Source: Colletes latitarsis (lineage: Eukaryota; Arthropoda; Insecta; Hymenoptera; Colletidae). Taken from it: DNA of 64,000 nucleotides. Shown here piece after piece: positions 12,601 to 27,600 of this stretch. Position 1 is the stretch's first letter; every line of letters starts with the position of its first letter. The stretch spans positions 5,208,001-5,272,000 of the forward strand of contig NC_135143.1 of assembly GCF_051014445.1 (NCBI RefSeq), given 5' to 3'. Made by a program: the position numbers and the translations under genes. Below the pieces are notes generated by a model that had not been told where the DNA came from, ran no database searches, and saw only the letters and a list, made by a program, of their open reading frames with translations.

Positions 12601-15600
12601 TGGATGGCAGAATCATTCTGTATAAGAATATAAGAAATTAACCGTGTGTAAATGATTTTAATTGGTTGCAAGCATGTTTGATTTATGTATAGGTTTAATT
12701 TCGTATGACAATATATAACAATGTATCAAATGATAACGATATATGATGTTAACAGCTGGGATTGTAAATATATGTGAAAATATAGAGCGAATTTACGTTT
12801 AAAGCTTAACATTTATTTAATAATAAGAAGTATATACTTTTGAATATGGCATACATACTGTGGCAGGGATGGTCTTGAAATTTTCTAAAATGTTTTCAAT
12901 CAAATTTGTATATTTTATATAATATTATTCGTATTATTTGGTAACACAGATGGTAATTAGTTACCATCATCTCAATATCTCAAAAATATTGCAAGTTAAA
13001 AGAAAATTTGTTTAATAAAGATTTCATTGTACAGAAAGGAATATTATATTACTGGAAAAAATTTCTTGATGCTAGAGATGGTCTTTAGATGTAAAGACTT
13101 TTCTAAAGTGAAATGAAGCAAAGTCTTTTATTTTTTATAATGTAATAGAAGTTCTTCAGGTGCACAAGGATCAATACATGTTCTCTGTGATTGCATTTTT
13201 AAATTTTTCCACTCTTCAATAAAAGTTCTTTGGTATTGGTTACCTACTCTTTCTCATTTATTAATCATACATATTTCCAATTCATGTCATTAGTTTACAG
13301 GGTGGTCCATGTAATTTGTGCTCTTCTATAATTTCCAAAATATAAAAAAGTTGCACGATTCGAAGGGGTACACTCTGCAGTGCATTTGTCTTTTTTATAA
13401 GTGGCGTTTTGGAGATTTGAAGGTCAACTTTGTTTTTTTTTAAATGAATACTATACTTTTTATGCCAAACTATGGAAGAATATTAAATTCTGAATACGAA
13501 AGTGTTGGATCCGTATTAGCACAAAACGTAATAACTAATAAGTAATTTCACTTTATTTTTTGAAAATTCTCTTCATATAACATCAAATTAGAGACTCAAC
13601 TTTGTTACAGATTTCTGCAGAGCAGTGAAAATTGTCAAGAAATAAAGTGAAATTACTCGTTAGTTATTAGGTTTAGGGCTAATAGAGATCAACACTTTTT
13701 TACTCAGAATTTGATATTTTTCCATATTTTGCTATGAAAAGTGGGAGATTCTAGAGGCCAAAATAAGACGAAAATCAAGAATATCAAATTCTTGACTGAG
13801 GCTTCATTAAAAAGTTATTAAAAAATTAAATTAAAAAATTTCAAATCATTCTGAAAAAATTATTTTTGGTTGCGGGGCTCAATTATAATCATTTTTGGTG
13901 AATACACATACCCTTGAAATCCTACCCATTTTCGAGAAAAAAATTCGAGTAGGTACTGAAATATTTAGACGAAATTAAAAAATTTCAATTCATACTAAAA
14001 AAATTATATTTATTTACTGTAGTCAATTACAAGCATTTTTGGTGAATAGACATACCCCGAAATCCTACACATTTTCGAGAAAAAAATTCTTTACCGAAAA
14101 TCTAATGTGAGGCCAAAAATGCTTCCCTGAAACATGCGAATCTTTAAAATGTCAAAATTCTTGAACGGATTGGAGGATTTTAATTTTTCAAAATGTAAAC
14201 AACGCGTATTTTAGTGAAGAATATATAGAAATTCTAACAATATTGAAAAAGTTGTTCCTCGACACCGTATATTGAGAAAAATCCCCTAAAACTGGTCCAA
14301 TTTTCAAACGGCCGTAACTCCTACAATATTGAATATATTTCAATAAAATTTGTTGGGGAAGCAGAGCCCATGGGCACCTACAAAAAAATATTAGACAACT
14401 TTTCTGTAGAGCGTCAAACAAATTTATTAATAATGAAAAACAAATTTTTAAGAAAAATCGACAAGGGTGTAGATGCCTAAATTTTTCGGTGAAAAAAAAA
14501 TTTCAAATCATTCTGAAAAAATTATTTTCGTTTGCGGGAGTCAATTACAATCATTTTTGGTCATTAGACATATCCTCGAAATCTTACGCACTTTCGAGAA
14601 AAAAATTCGAGAATAATTTTTTCAGAATGATTTGAAATTTTTTAATAACTTTTTAACGAAGCCTCAGTCAAGAAATTGATATTCTTGATTTTCGTCTTAT
14701 TTTGGCCTCTAGAATCTCCCATTAAAGTTTTTCCCAGCGGTGGCCGAACACCCTGTATATTTTAAAAACTATTAGCGATACAAAAAAAATGTTTCAAGTT
14801 GATGTTGAAGGATTTCAAGAAGTACATTGTACAATGTAATATGTTTTCTTTTGTAAGTGGATGCGTTTTGTGTATTTGGAAAGTTGTCATTATTCCTTTA
14901 TATCAGTTGCTGTCTAATGTAAGCAACTTTCACTGTCTCTAAGAATTTCGAACGACATTTCCAGAGATTAATTAAAATGGTGGTAGTGTGGCAAATTCGC
15001 TCTTATTTCCAACGATTAAAACATGCTCGGTGTATTCATGATATAGATCTGAGATTACGTGCAAGACCAAGCACATAGCGGGTTACGGTTAATTCAGTTA
15101 AGTTAGCGAGCCAGAAGCTGCAAAAGGAAACCCATCCTCAGTGACCTCGTCGTGTCTGCCGTTACGGCACTATTTCGTGCCACTTGTGACGGTAAAATGC
15201 TTGCGTTATCGCCGGTATGCGTCTGTACAAACTTCGACTCGTAGATATACGAGCCAATGAACAAAATTGATGGTGTAAACATAACAAAACTTTACATGCA
15301 GATCCTCGCCGACCGGGCGTTGATTGATGAGCGTGATGGAGCCAGCCGGAAGTGCCTCCTTGGACTTGGAGCCCTTGGTGATGTCACGGAACTCCTCTGT
15401 GTAGTCCTGCATAATAGCAACGCCCAAAAAACAATCACATGCATGCATTCCAGAAAATTGTCTCGGGATACTGTTTAAAGCTTTAAGAAAAAAAAGAAAA
15501 AAAAAGAAAAGAAAGAAAAATAAAAAGGAACATAGTACAGTATGGCATTGTACCACGTTTTCGGTATATGTACTGTGAACGGTTAACGGGAAGGAGATCA

Positions 15601-18600
15601 TTACCATAACGTTGCACATTAATTGTCCTTCCAAGGAGTTTAAGCCTTTAGAAATATATGCTTTGAGCTACGTACAAGGGCGTAATAATGTAATCTAAAC
15701 GCATACGAGAAACACGGGGGAATCGCGGCGGGTTTGTCGGGGGAATTTCATCGGTAAATGGTCGTTGACGAAATCATTTTTTGATCAGAAGGAAAAATTA
15801 TAGTTAGCAGAACCCCTAAACCGATACAATGAGAGTCGAAATTATGCAGCACTAACTAGAGGTGTCCAAGTACTTGAAAATACAAGTCAAGTCAAGCTTA
15901 GCTTGGATTGTTTAAATCAAATCAAGTATTTGATTGCTTATGCAATTTTGATTATCCAAACAAAGTTACTTATTCATACTTGATTATTTAAACAAACTTT
16001 ATATTATTTTATATTATGTACTGTATATCATTAATAATAAATTTCGCTTTGATAAGATTTGAATAAGTTTACATAAAGTTAAGAATAATCATGATAATCC
16101 TAGAAATTAAAAAACAATCTGTACATTTAAATATTTTAACAGATTGAAACTCTTGGACAGCTCTATTACTAACTAGTTACAAGATAGATGTGTCGTATAT
16201 TTTAGATTTTATGTTTGTTTAGTATAAAACGTAAGTTTTTAATAGTCATTTCCGAACCCTTCTCATTTAGATCCTTTTTATAACACAAATACATTTATAT
16301 CAAAATTTTTAAATAAAGCTCGTAAAATTAGAGGAAGATAATAGAAATAACGTTGTTTAAAACAGTCGTATTTGTTTTAAACAACGTTATAATTTTTATC
16401 ACGTACTTTTTAATTCTAGAAAATAATGTAAATGTACTTATATTCTGAAGAAGAAAAAAGAAAGTATCAAATACGTTAAAATGTTAATTGGCTTGTAATC
16501 TTAGTAGTTTTATATATTAATTAATACATGTTTTAATTTAATCGTATCGGTTATGCGAGTTAAGAAGCTTTATATATGGGAAACTTTTATTTTAAGCAGA
16601 ACCTTTACTCGAGAAAACATCATAAAAAGCGGGAATATTGCCGTTGAGAACGAGAATAACAAGAAACGTATAACGATTAAAAACGCTTGCTGTAAATATA
16701 TTTTTTTCTTTTTGCTGTATTCGTTATTCTTTGGCGAAAATAAAATAACTTTTTCAAAGTCGATTCTTCTACGAAAGATGTTCTAACATAAAAATATTTC
16801 TCTACGACATATTAAAATAGAAAATACATTTCGGTTTTGAATACATAGCGTAGCTTTACTTTAAAAAATTGTAGAACATCGAGACAAACAGAATAATTAA
16901 CGAATAAAATTAATACAGTTATAAAAAGGAAAGAACGAGAATAATATTCAATGCACTCTACGGCTATGTTTTCTAACATCAGATTTCCAACCATGAGCAG
17001 GGGCTTTCATGCGATGAAGAAGAATCATTGCAATGCGTACATTTATATTTAAATATCTTACCTCAAATTGCGGCCAATTCATAGCCATATTCACACCATG
17101 ATTGTTCGACCACCATTTTAGGTCCTTTTCGTGGTCCGCGTTATTAATCGTATGGTAGAATTCTTCATATATTTGTGGAAGTCTAAAATATTAAAATACA
17201 GCATGTAAAGATTATTATAATCTGAATTTCATTTTGATTCTGCATGAAACATAAGTGTATTTTGGCAAATTTTGGCTGCTCAAGGTCATTGAGCGCCTAC
17301 CCTTACTATATCGTTCGACTATACTGCTCAATCCACTTTATAATAATCAAATAACCTTCGCCCCCTCCACACAGTTCCCTACCCAGAGTTTGAAATATAA
17401 AAGTTTATTAATTTCCCTACGATATTTATTTCATTTTAATTGTTTCCATATTTGCAGTTAATTTGTTATTCATCTTAAAAAAATTCATGTTCCAAAAATA
17501 CTGTGCTTTCTCTACGACTTGCTGTCGAATACATCGAACAGTTTCCTAGGATTCCATTTAATGTATTAAAAATATATAAAATAAAAGTATAATTACATTG
17601 AACTACACTGTCCAATTCCTTCTATAATAATCAAATAACCTTCGCCCCCCTCCCACACACATTTTCCTACCTAGAGTTCGAAATATAAAAGTTTATTAAT
17701 TACCCTACGATATTTATCTCATTTTAATTGTTTACATATTTACAGTTAATTTGTTATTCATCTTAAACAAACTGATATTCCAAAAATGCTGTGCTTCCTC
17801 TACGACTTGCTGTCGAATACATCGAACATTTTCCTAGGATTCCATTTAATGTATTAAAAATATATAAAATAAAAGTATAATTACATTGAACTACACTGTC
17901 CAATCCCTTCTATAATAATCAAATAACCTTCGCCCCCCTCCCACACACATTTTCCTACCCAGAGTTTGAAATATAAAAGTTTATTAATTTCCCTACGATA
18001 TTTATTTCATTTTAATTGTTTCTATCTTTACAGTTAATTAGTTATTCATCTTAAAGAAACTAATATTCCAAAAATGCTGTACTTCCTCTACGACTTGCTG
18101 TCGAATACATCGAACATTTTCCTAGGATTCCATTTAATGTATTAAAAAATATATAAAATAAAAGTATAATTACATTGGATCTTGAGAGATGTTAAGGCAT
18201 TTGTGAATGCCAAACAAGACCTCTTTGAAGAATTGAAGCCGCTGCGCCTCCATTTCTTGACACTTTTCGAACACCTGAGTCATGTCCTCCATGTATTTTG
18301 GGTTGTACTGGTTGATTTCTTGCAGCGTGGCTTCGTACTTTTCTTTCGCCTTTTGAACTTCCTCCTTTGTTTTTTGCACCCTGTCTTGCATTTTCTTCAC
18401 CTGTCGATTAAATAAAAAATCGCGAATGAGTGACATATGTGCTTTACAGTAGCAAACTATGGGCATCGAAGGTAAAGATCTGGTTCTAACTCACATTGGT
18501 AATCTATCTCATGCTAGATAGAAACTATAACCCCTGGCAAAAAGTTTTCCATCAAACGAATTTGCACAATTACGACAAAAGTTACTCGCATATTACAAAT

Positions 18601-21600
18601 AGAAAACACAATCAAAACCAACGAGTAAAATAGAATAGAATTATCAATTTTAGTTGAATACAGTAATAAAAAATTATAAATATTTTCGTTCATTCATAAA
18701 ATACAGAATCAATAATCGGAACAATAAATTTTAAATGATTACAGTCGTTTATTTTCGTCGATAATTAAAGTATTTAAAATATTTATTTTTGTGTCAATAT
18801 TTTCTGCAAATAATGTTATTTCTTTCACGTAAATACAAAACGCATGCAATTAATATTTACTGCAATTTGTTTGGACGAACAGAATTTTGCTTCTGCCAGG
18901 GGCTGCGAATTCGTAATTTTATGTACAAACTGTCAAATGTTAAATGTCTACTAGTTAAACATTATATTGTATTCTGATTAATTATTCGATTTATGGAAAC
19001 TCGTATCACAGTACCACGACGACAGTTCCAATTCTTTACCCTCAAGTTTACCTAGCGTACAACTGTGGTGGCAAAGAATACCTTTGAAAAAAGTAAGCGT
19101 GATCTTAATATATCAATTAAACAATAGTCAATTAACTGACGCGTGCAACAAAGCTATAGTAAAGTACAAAGACTTGTTCCTTATTATCAATTCAGTATGT
19201 TGAATTTCGTGAGATGCGTTTGTGAGAGTAATAATTGTGTGAGAGGGTGTCCCATATTTATGCAGTAAACTGAAAGATTCTGATTCCTCGAAACAAAAGA
19301 AATCGAAAAGTCCCACGTCATTTTACTATTTGCGGCTTCGTTTTCGAGATTTAAATAATTAAATTGCATCGTAGTAAAATCTTCAACCTTTCCAGTCGAA
19401 ATGCCAGTTGTGTCGACATTGTCGAAAGCTTTAAAATGTAATTAATGAGTCGATGTATAAACGATAAAATTTAAGATCACCTTTCCACGGTAGAAGAACA
19501 ATCGTAAGTTTATTTGAAAACTCGAAGCATTTAAATATGATTTAAATAAATTTTTAATTATTTATTGTAAATTGATATAATTTTCATGGTTCTATATACA
19601 GCAAATCTTGAATAACTGCGAGAAATACGGAACTGAAGTCTTGCAGTTCTAAAAACATGGTTAAATTCTTGGTTCCCAGATAAATAAGAATAACACAATG
19701 CGAAATTTATTCATTTTTTATTTTTTGTTAATGGAACTTTTACTAATATATTTGTGAGATTTTTCTGATTAAAATAAGATCAAACACGATATAACTTGGA
19801 TCATATTTGCGTATTTAATCGTATTTAACACGATCTTATACTGTATTAGAAACAGATTAAAAACAAATTATACCGTGTTTGGTCTTATTTTAATCGGAAA
19901 ACCCTCACAAATACATTGGTAAAAGTTTTGTTGAGAATAGTCGTGTTCCGTAAATTATAAAATACAATATAAAGCAGTATGCGCAGGAGACGAGTGCGCA
20001 TACAGCTCGAAGACTGGGTGTGTGAGTGGAAGATCGAGGGATCCTCGAGCAGAGCGCGCATTCGCAAAGACGTAGTAGAAGAAACGTGGTATAAGAAGTT
20101 ACTTCGGGGAGCCGTTAAAATGTAAAGCGTTTATGAATATCAATATAAATAAATATAATATTTAAATAACAGAGAACATTGATTTAATTATACACGAATT
20201 TTAACAAGTTTCATTACAAAAAAAAAAAAATAAAGATAAAAATGTTTCACTTTTGCATTATGTATGTGTTGTCTCACCGATATTCAAATCCAGATCAGGT
20301 TCTGTGTGTCAAGGAAAGTCCCCTCTCAATAGTGAGGATGATTACCATTCACTTATCGAATCAAAAATGACTCGCAGTTATCCAAACATTCCTGTATATG
20401 ATTTCAATTTTCATATTTTTTTCATTCATGAAATATTGAAATAATTATTGATTGTGAAGGATTAAAACAAGTTCTGGTATATCCTGCAAAATTATTTCCT
20501 CTTTGTCATTTTTCTCAACTTATGTATAAGGTGTTTTCTGCATACTATTATATAAGAACAATCTTCCAAATTCAGTTTTATGCAATTTTATTACATTTTC
20601 GTCTTGTTTTCTAAGACAGAAACGAAATTTCCGAAGCAAATTCTTTCTATAGTTATAGAAAAAATAGAGACACGTACAGTATGGATTCTCGTTATTTAGA
20701 TATACAAAAGAAATTATCAGATTTTTATTTGCAACAACTTTTTATTTTTGTGAGTTCGAGGGAAATTCCTGAAATTTCGTGATTACACTTACATGGGACA
20801 CCCTGCACGATTGTCATTCAAAATCCAAGTTCCTTGTACTTCGTTATTTATTAACTAGTTTCGCGAAACATGGACTTAGGTTTTCGTAGAAAATTCTCAG
20901 GGCGATTCGTAAATGCATGTCAATACTTCAGAGGATGGATCTACATACTGAAACACGTAACACATGTTTTATGAACAAAAGTTGAGTACATCACATTACA
21001 AATGTTAACATATTTACTTGGATATCTTCGCGTCCCGGATAACTTGGGGCTATTTGATATTTAATTAGTTAGTAAAAATCAAATTTTAAGATTTAAAATT
21101 TTTTAAGTTTAGAATAAGATGATTGTTTAACAAGAGTAAACACCTCAATACGTAATATAAGTATAATTCCTATAATTAGTATATAAATTTGTACACATTT
21201 TGTGTAAAGAATCAAATTGTTTAAACATTTTAACAGATTCAAGTTTCTCAAGTTTGATCAAATATTCAAGCTATTTTGATAATCGAATGCTCGAGTTGGT
21301 TTGAATTCCAAGCATTTGAATATTTCAAGTACTTGGACAGTTCTAATAGCTACATGCATTCTATCAAATAAAATACTTTTTGATCTTTTTATTTAAGATG
21401 GACGGAACGATCGGAATCGTGGCAACCGTTTATACAGTTCCTTTTTTAAGATTTTCAATAGATTCATCGTAACTCTTATAATTTATAATATTTTTGTACG
21501 AATAAAATTGTGGATACTTTTAAAACATAAAGTGAAAACTATGGATTCAAACTGAATGAAAACTTTCTAAGAAATTATTAATATTAAGATCGAGAGATTG

Positions 21601-24600
21601 GAGATAATCATGTTTATGAATCACACCTTTCTATTCATCGATCAGGGAAAACATTTAAGTGTACGTATTGCGAGACAAAAATGGGATGAGAATTATAGTA
21701 TTTAACAACGTATGCTCAAATAACAGCTTTTACTTGTTTTAACGTGTGAATTCACTCTCTGAAGTATTGACATCCATTTATGGAACATCCTGTATACAAG
21801 AAAAGTATGTGATGTACCATAAAGCTGTTGAGAATGCCCCTGAACGGAAGGTGAGTCTCGTCAGAATTTTGTTTGTTTCCTATCACGTAATTATTAAGCT
21901 AGCATTAAAAAGCTATGTCGTCATTGTTTCGAATACTATCTTGTCTCGTGCACGGTAATTACTAACAATAGTGTTATGTCTTGCTTCATGACGTTCCTCG
22001 AGGGCATTCGTTACAGCTCATTATGATAATACACTTATCAATACGTGCGAAAATGGTTAAAGAGTGTACGCTGAATCGAACAAGTCAACGTAACGAATTG
22101 TATGAAATAAAAATTGTATAGTTCGATTTTTAGAGAAGAAGTGTCCGTGCATATCGATCTGTGGTTGAAATCGCTGATCTGGTTAAGCGGTGCAACTAGC
22201 GAAGTAGTTGAAGCGTATCGGCTCATAAAGCGTTTACAATTTACGAATGTACAATCCAATATTTCCTACATTCAAATGTTTGGATATATTATAAGTTGTT
22301 CTATTTACTTATGAGAGTAAATAACGAACAATCACCGAGCTGTACTAATATCCGAATATTACGCGTCAATAATTTCGCATCATTTTGTTTCGATGAGAAT
22401 ATATAGAAGCTTGATTTTAATGAAAAATATACACGAAATCAACTTAATAAATAACGATATCAGACTTTCTACTTAAAAATAATCATTTTTTAATTACGTT
22501 GGAATGGCATTTCCAAGATTGTGCATAGACGATGCAACTGCAATTCGAAACAGAAGCAGTTTTAATAATTTTTAAACGGAAACTTTTTGAAATCCACTAT
22601 TTTTTATTACTTTTCACAACATTTAGAGTCATTCATATTGGGTACCATTGAAGTACTAACAGTTTTAATGCTTCTTACTAATTTTTTTATTACAGTATAC
22701 TTTGATCATTAATTTAGCATGTGAAGATAATTAGAAGATCATTTATTCAAATGAAAAAAAGTAAAATCTGTCAACATATATGCATAGAGTCGAAAACATT
22801 AATGTTTTATAGTTTGTAAAAGTTGATCCATAAACATAAAGATATTGGATAACACTCGATGGCTACGCGAGTTTAAGTCTTATCACTCGAATTCATCCCC
22901 ACTATACTCGGATTACTCCCTCGAGAATCATTTCTAAGTTGTCGAGTTATACACTTGGAATAAAAGTTTGTCCATGCTACTACTACTGCAGAAATTGCTG
23001 AACTGCTTTTTCTAGTATACAAATAATATAGTTCAAATAATGGTAATAAATATTATTTAAAAAATAGGGAAGACTGGGGACAAAAGTAACGTGGGGCAAT
23101 TGTAATACAAATAATTTATTCTTATACTGTGTCGTTAAAACAGTGGAGGCTATTTAAAATCGATGGTCATTTATCGTGATCTTTGATTATTTGCAGCCAT
23201 TCTCGATTGTCTTTTTAAAATCTCACTAAAACATGTATAAATAAATCTTGTAAATTTGACTGCAAAAGGTGTCATAGTTAATTTGCAAAAAATTCTTCAA
23301 GAATGTTTTAAAAAACGCACTTCACTCCAAAATACCCCCTAACTCAAGAATTAAAAAGACAATTAACCAAACTCGCGATATTAAGACATACCATGGACAA
23401 ATTCTTATCTCTTGAATGTATACAGGGTGTCGACCACTTCTGGGAAAAATTTTAATGGGAGATTCTAGAGGTCAAAATAAGACGAAAATCAAGACTACAA
23501 ATTTGTTGATGGAGGCTTCGTTAAAAAGTTATTAACGATTAAAGTTCCGCTTGTAGAACGACAATTTGCGAACAGCTGCATGCAATTAATACTCACTGTT
23601 TGCATTTTGAACCATTAAAATCCTTCAATCTGTCCAGAAGTTATGATTTTTTAAACATATGCATGAAATCTCGGGGAAATATTTCTGGCCGCACAGTATA
23701 TTTTCGGTAAAGAATTTTTTTCTCGAAAGGACGTAGGATTTTGGGGATATGTCTATTCACCAGAAATGATTGTAACTGACCTCCGCAACCGAAAATAATT
23801 TTTCCAGAATGATTTGAAACTTTTTAATTTCGCCAAACAATTTCAGCACCTACTCGAATTTTTTTCTCGAAAGTGTGTAGGAATTCGGGGGTATATGTAC
23901 TGACCAAAAATGATTGTAATTGACCCCCGTAACCAAAAATAATTTTTCTAGAACGATTTTAAATTTTGTTTATTGTCAAAAAATTTAGGCGCCCACCCCT
24001 TGTCGATTTGTCTTAAAAATTCCTTTTTCATTTTTAATAAATTTGTTTGGCCCTATACGGAAATGTTGTCTAATACTTTTTTGTAGGTGCCCATGGGCTC
24101 TGCTTCACAAAAAAATTTCAATGAGATACCTTTACTATTGTAGGAGTTATGGCTGTTTAAAAATTGGACCATTTTCAATATTGTTAGAATTTCTACATAT
24201 TCTTCACTAAAATACGCGTTATTTGCATTTTGAAACATTAAAATCCTTCAATCCGTTCGAAAGTTATGACGTTTTAAAGATATGCACGAAATTTTGTAGT
24301 GACATTTCTAGCCTGAAATTATATTTTCGGTAAGGAATTTTTTTCTCGAAAATTGTTAGGATTTCGAGGGTATGTCTATTGACTAAAATTGATTGCAATT
24401 GACCTCCGCAACCGAAAATAATTTTTCCAGAATGATTTGAAATTTTTTAATTTAATTCTTTAATAATTGTTTAACGAAGCCTTAATCAAGAAATTGATAT
24501 TTTTGATTTTCGTCTTATTTTGTCCTCTAGAATCCCCCATTAAAATTTTTCCCAGTGGTGGCCAAACACCCTGTATATCAATCCTGATTTGTATAGTATG

Positions 24601-27600
24601 GATAAACGGTAATCACTCCTGTTAAACATTTGGTAAAAACTTTACAATTCTAAATACTCATTATTTCTGTTCACCCCAAAATTTCATGTATTCCCTTTAT
24701 AGTTATTTAAAATTATGATCTTCTAATTGTTTATACATATATGTATAGAAGCTCGATGTTTGCTCCGTATAATTATTGTTATACAAGACAGCAAGATATA
24801 GAGGATTTGCTTACCAGCAGAGCTTTCTGTAACGAAAAATGAGAGAATGTTAATTAACATACATGCCGCATGCAATATCGTTATACATACAAGCTGAATG
24901 TCTCCTATTTTAGAATTCCTAAAGGATTTTCGTTTTCTGAGGACCCATGCACCACATCCACATACTGTCATCTAAAAACGTCGGTAGCCTTTTTTCAGAA
25001 GATCGCCTCTCGCGGGCGATTATTCATTTTTCCAAAAGTGACACGTGCAACAATATGTCGAAAATAGTCTTGGAAAATATTTTCTAAATTTTTTGCGATA
25101 AAAATGCGTGAGACGTATAGCGATTACATGGTGCAATAACTAATTTCTATGAATATGATCGATATACTTTTTCTGCGATGAGATATTCTGATAGAAAAGT
25201 TTCGACTCGAAAGACGCAGTTCTTGCATTACATCGTATAAAATCGATACAAAACATATATTACTTATCTACCAAGCATGTAATTACTTTGTTATAATCAG
25301 TCACATGTTATCGAAAATATAAAAATATTGGTACAAACTACCGCTCATAAATATTAGAACGGTTTCACGAGTTGGGAAAAGTTTGTTCGTAGTAATGGCG
25401 GGGGACTCTGTAACGTTTTACAAGTACAAACCCCTCCCCCTCCGCCGAGCTACAGGAGTATTGGGGTGTCCATGAGGATCTCCATAGAAAACCTTTTTTT
25501 TCGTAGTAACTGATATTTATTATTTACATTTGTTTTATATTACTATTATATCGTTTAATTGTAAGGAAATATCCTGACATCCAGCCAATCTTAACGCTTT
25601 CGATTCACTTCCATGAACATTGATATGGCTTAGCGGGAAATAACGCGATAGAAACGGATCACCGGCCACTGACCGCCATGATCTCGCATTGTTACGTGTC
25701 ACCCGTGACCTCATCAATAGAAAAATGTCGAGAAGATTAGCAAAGGGGCACACAGTCGTACACCCCTCCTCGCGGAAGACGAAAGTTCAGTTCATTCCAG
25801 GCTATGGTATGAGCCACTTGTCATTAGTAAAATATAAATTACGTTGATTTTGACAATAGTGCACCTTTAACTTTTCTTCCAGTCACCCAGTCCACTAATT
25901 CCTTACATAATTGAAAATAATTTTTTCAGAATTAATTAAAAACTTTTTTTTTCGTCGAAAAATTTAGGCACGACCCCCTTCGATTTTTCTTCAAAATTAC
26001 TTTTTCATTTTTAGTAATTTTGTTTGACGCCCTACAGAAAAGTGGTCTAATACTTTTTTCTAGGTACCCATGAGCTCTGCTCCAGAAAAAAGTTTCATTG
26101 AAATATATTCACTATGGTAGGAGGTTTGGTTGTTTGAAAATTGGACCATTTTTATAGCGTTTTTCTCATTTTGCGGGGTGAAGGACCAACTTTTCGAATA
26201 TTTTTGCGATTTGTACATATTCTCCGCTAAAATACGCGTAGTTTGCTTTTTTAAACATTAAAATCGTCCAATGCGTTCAGAAGTTATGGCGTGTTAAAAA
26301 TTCGTACGAAAATTCGGGCAGACATTTCTTTTCAGGAATTATATTTTCGGTAAGGAATTTTTTTCTCGAAACTGAGTAGGATTTCGGGGGTATGTCTGTT
26401 GACCAAAAATGCTTGCAATTGACCCGTGCAATTAAAAATAATTTTTCCACGACGATTCGAAAGACTTTTTTTCCAACCAAAACTTTCAGCACTTACTCGA
26501 ATTGTTTTCTCGAAAGTGGATAGGATTTCGGAAGTATGTGTATTCACCAAAAATGATTGTAATTGATCCCCGCAACCGAAAATAATTTTTCCAGAACGAT
26601 TTGAAATTTTTGAATTTAATTGTTAATAACTTTTTAACGAAGCCTCCATCAACAAATTGGTATTCTTGATTTTCGTCTTATTTTGGCCTCTAGAATCCTC
26701 TATTAAAATTTTTTCCAGGGGTGGCCGAACATATGTATATGTAATAATTGCAATGTTGTATTTTGGAATAATAATTAATGCTCGGTCTTGGTCGAAATGA
26801 CTTATGCCCGCTCTTTCCTCTAATTATAGCCTTGTATATTCTCGGCGTTGGCTGAACTAATTTCATTAACGTTTCCTACGACATTTCGTTCCAGGTTTTT
26901 TGCAACTTCTGCCATATATTTTCGTTGCTTGTAGGTAATATTGCTTTTGCCCGCCTATCTAGCTTATCTCACAAGTGCTCCTTGACTGGAGGAGACCACG
27001 CCATCCTTTTAAGGACGCCAGCTTGTCCCTATTCATTCAAATAACTTCGAAGGTAGAGGAATGGCGAAATCACTATGGGAAAGAGGATATTCATTCTCAC
27101 TGAAAGTACAATGACTCACGAAATTGATTACATGGGAATATCGTTTTAAGCTTTCTTAAAATACGTTTCTTTTTGTAAAACAGTTTTCATGCCAAATCGA
27201 TAGAGAAAAGTCCAAAGAACTCGATAGTATTTTTTCCAAATTTTTAAAAACGCGACTTTAAACCGGTATTTAAAAAATAAAAATTTATTTATAATTTTTG
27301 ACGTTGAAAAACTGATTCTTCGTTCAGAACAAAATTTATTTAGAAAAGTCAATCCTTTCCAAATAAAACTGAAAAAGCATCTTAATATGATAAATAGTTT
27401 CCGAGATAAAAATTCCCAAGTACAACCTATTTTTACAAAAATCGTAAACTTCAGAGGTCTGTATTTTTTAAACCAATTCAAAATAAGGAGAGCAGCGAAT
27501 AATAATAAATAGATTTGCTTTTATATAGGACTGTTCCTTGTTACGCGGGATGTTAAGTGTTAGAAAGAGTTTAAAACTCGCAGGCTGGGCGCCGTGCTTC

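Noticed and set aside
27146..27481. 111-codon minus-strand frame
   Set aside because: Lies inside the Tc1-type remnant, is low-complexity and lysine/phenylalanine-rich, and lacks any transposase motif.
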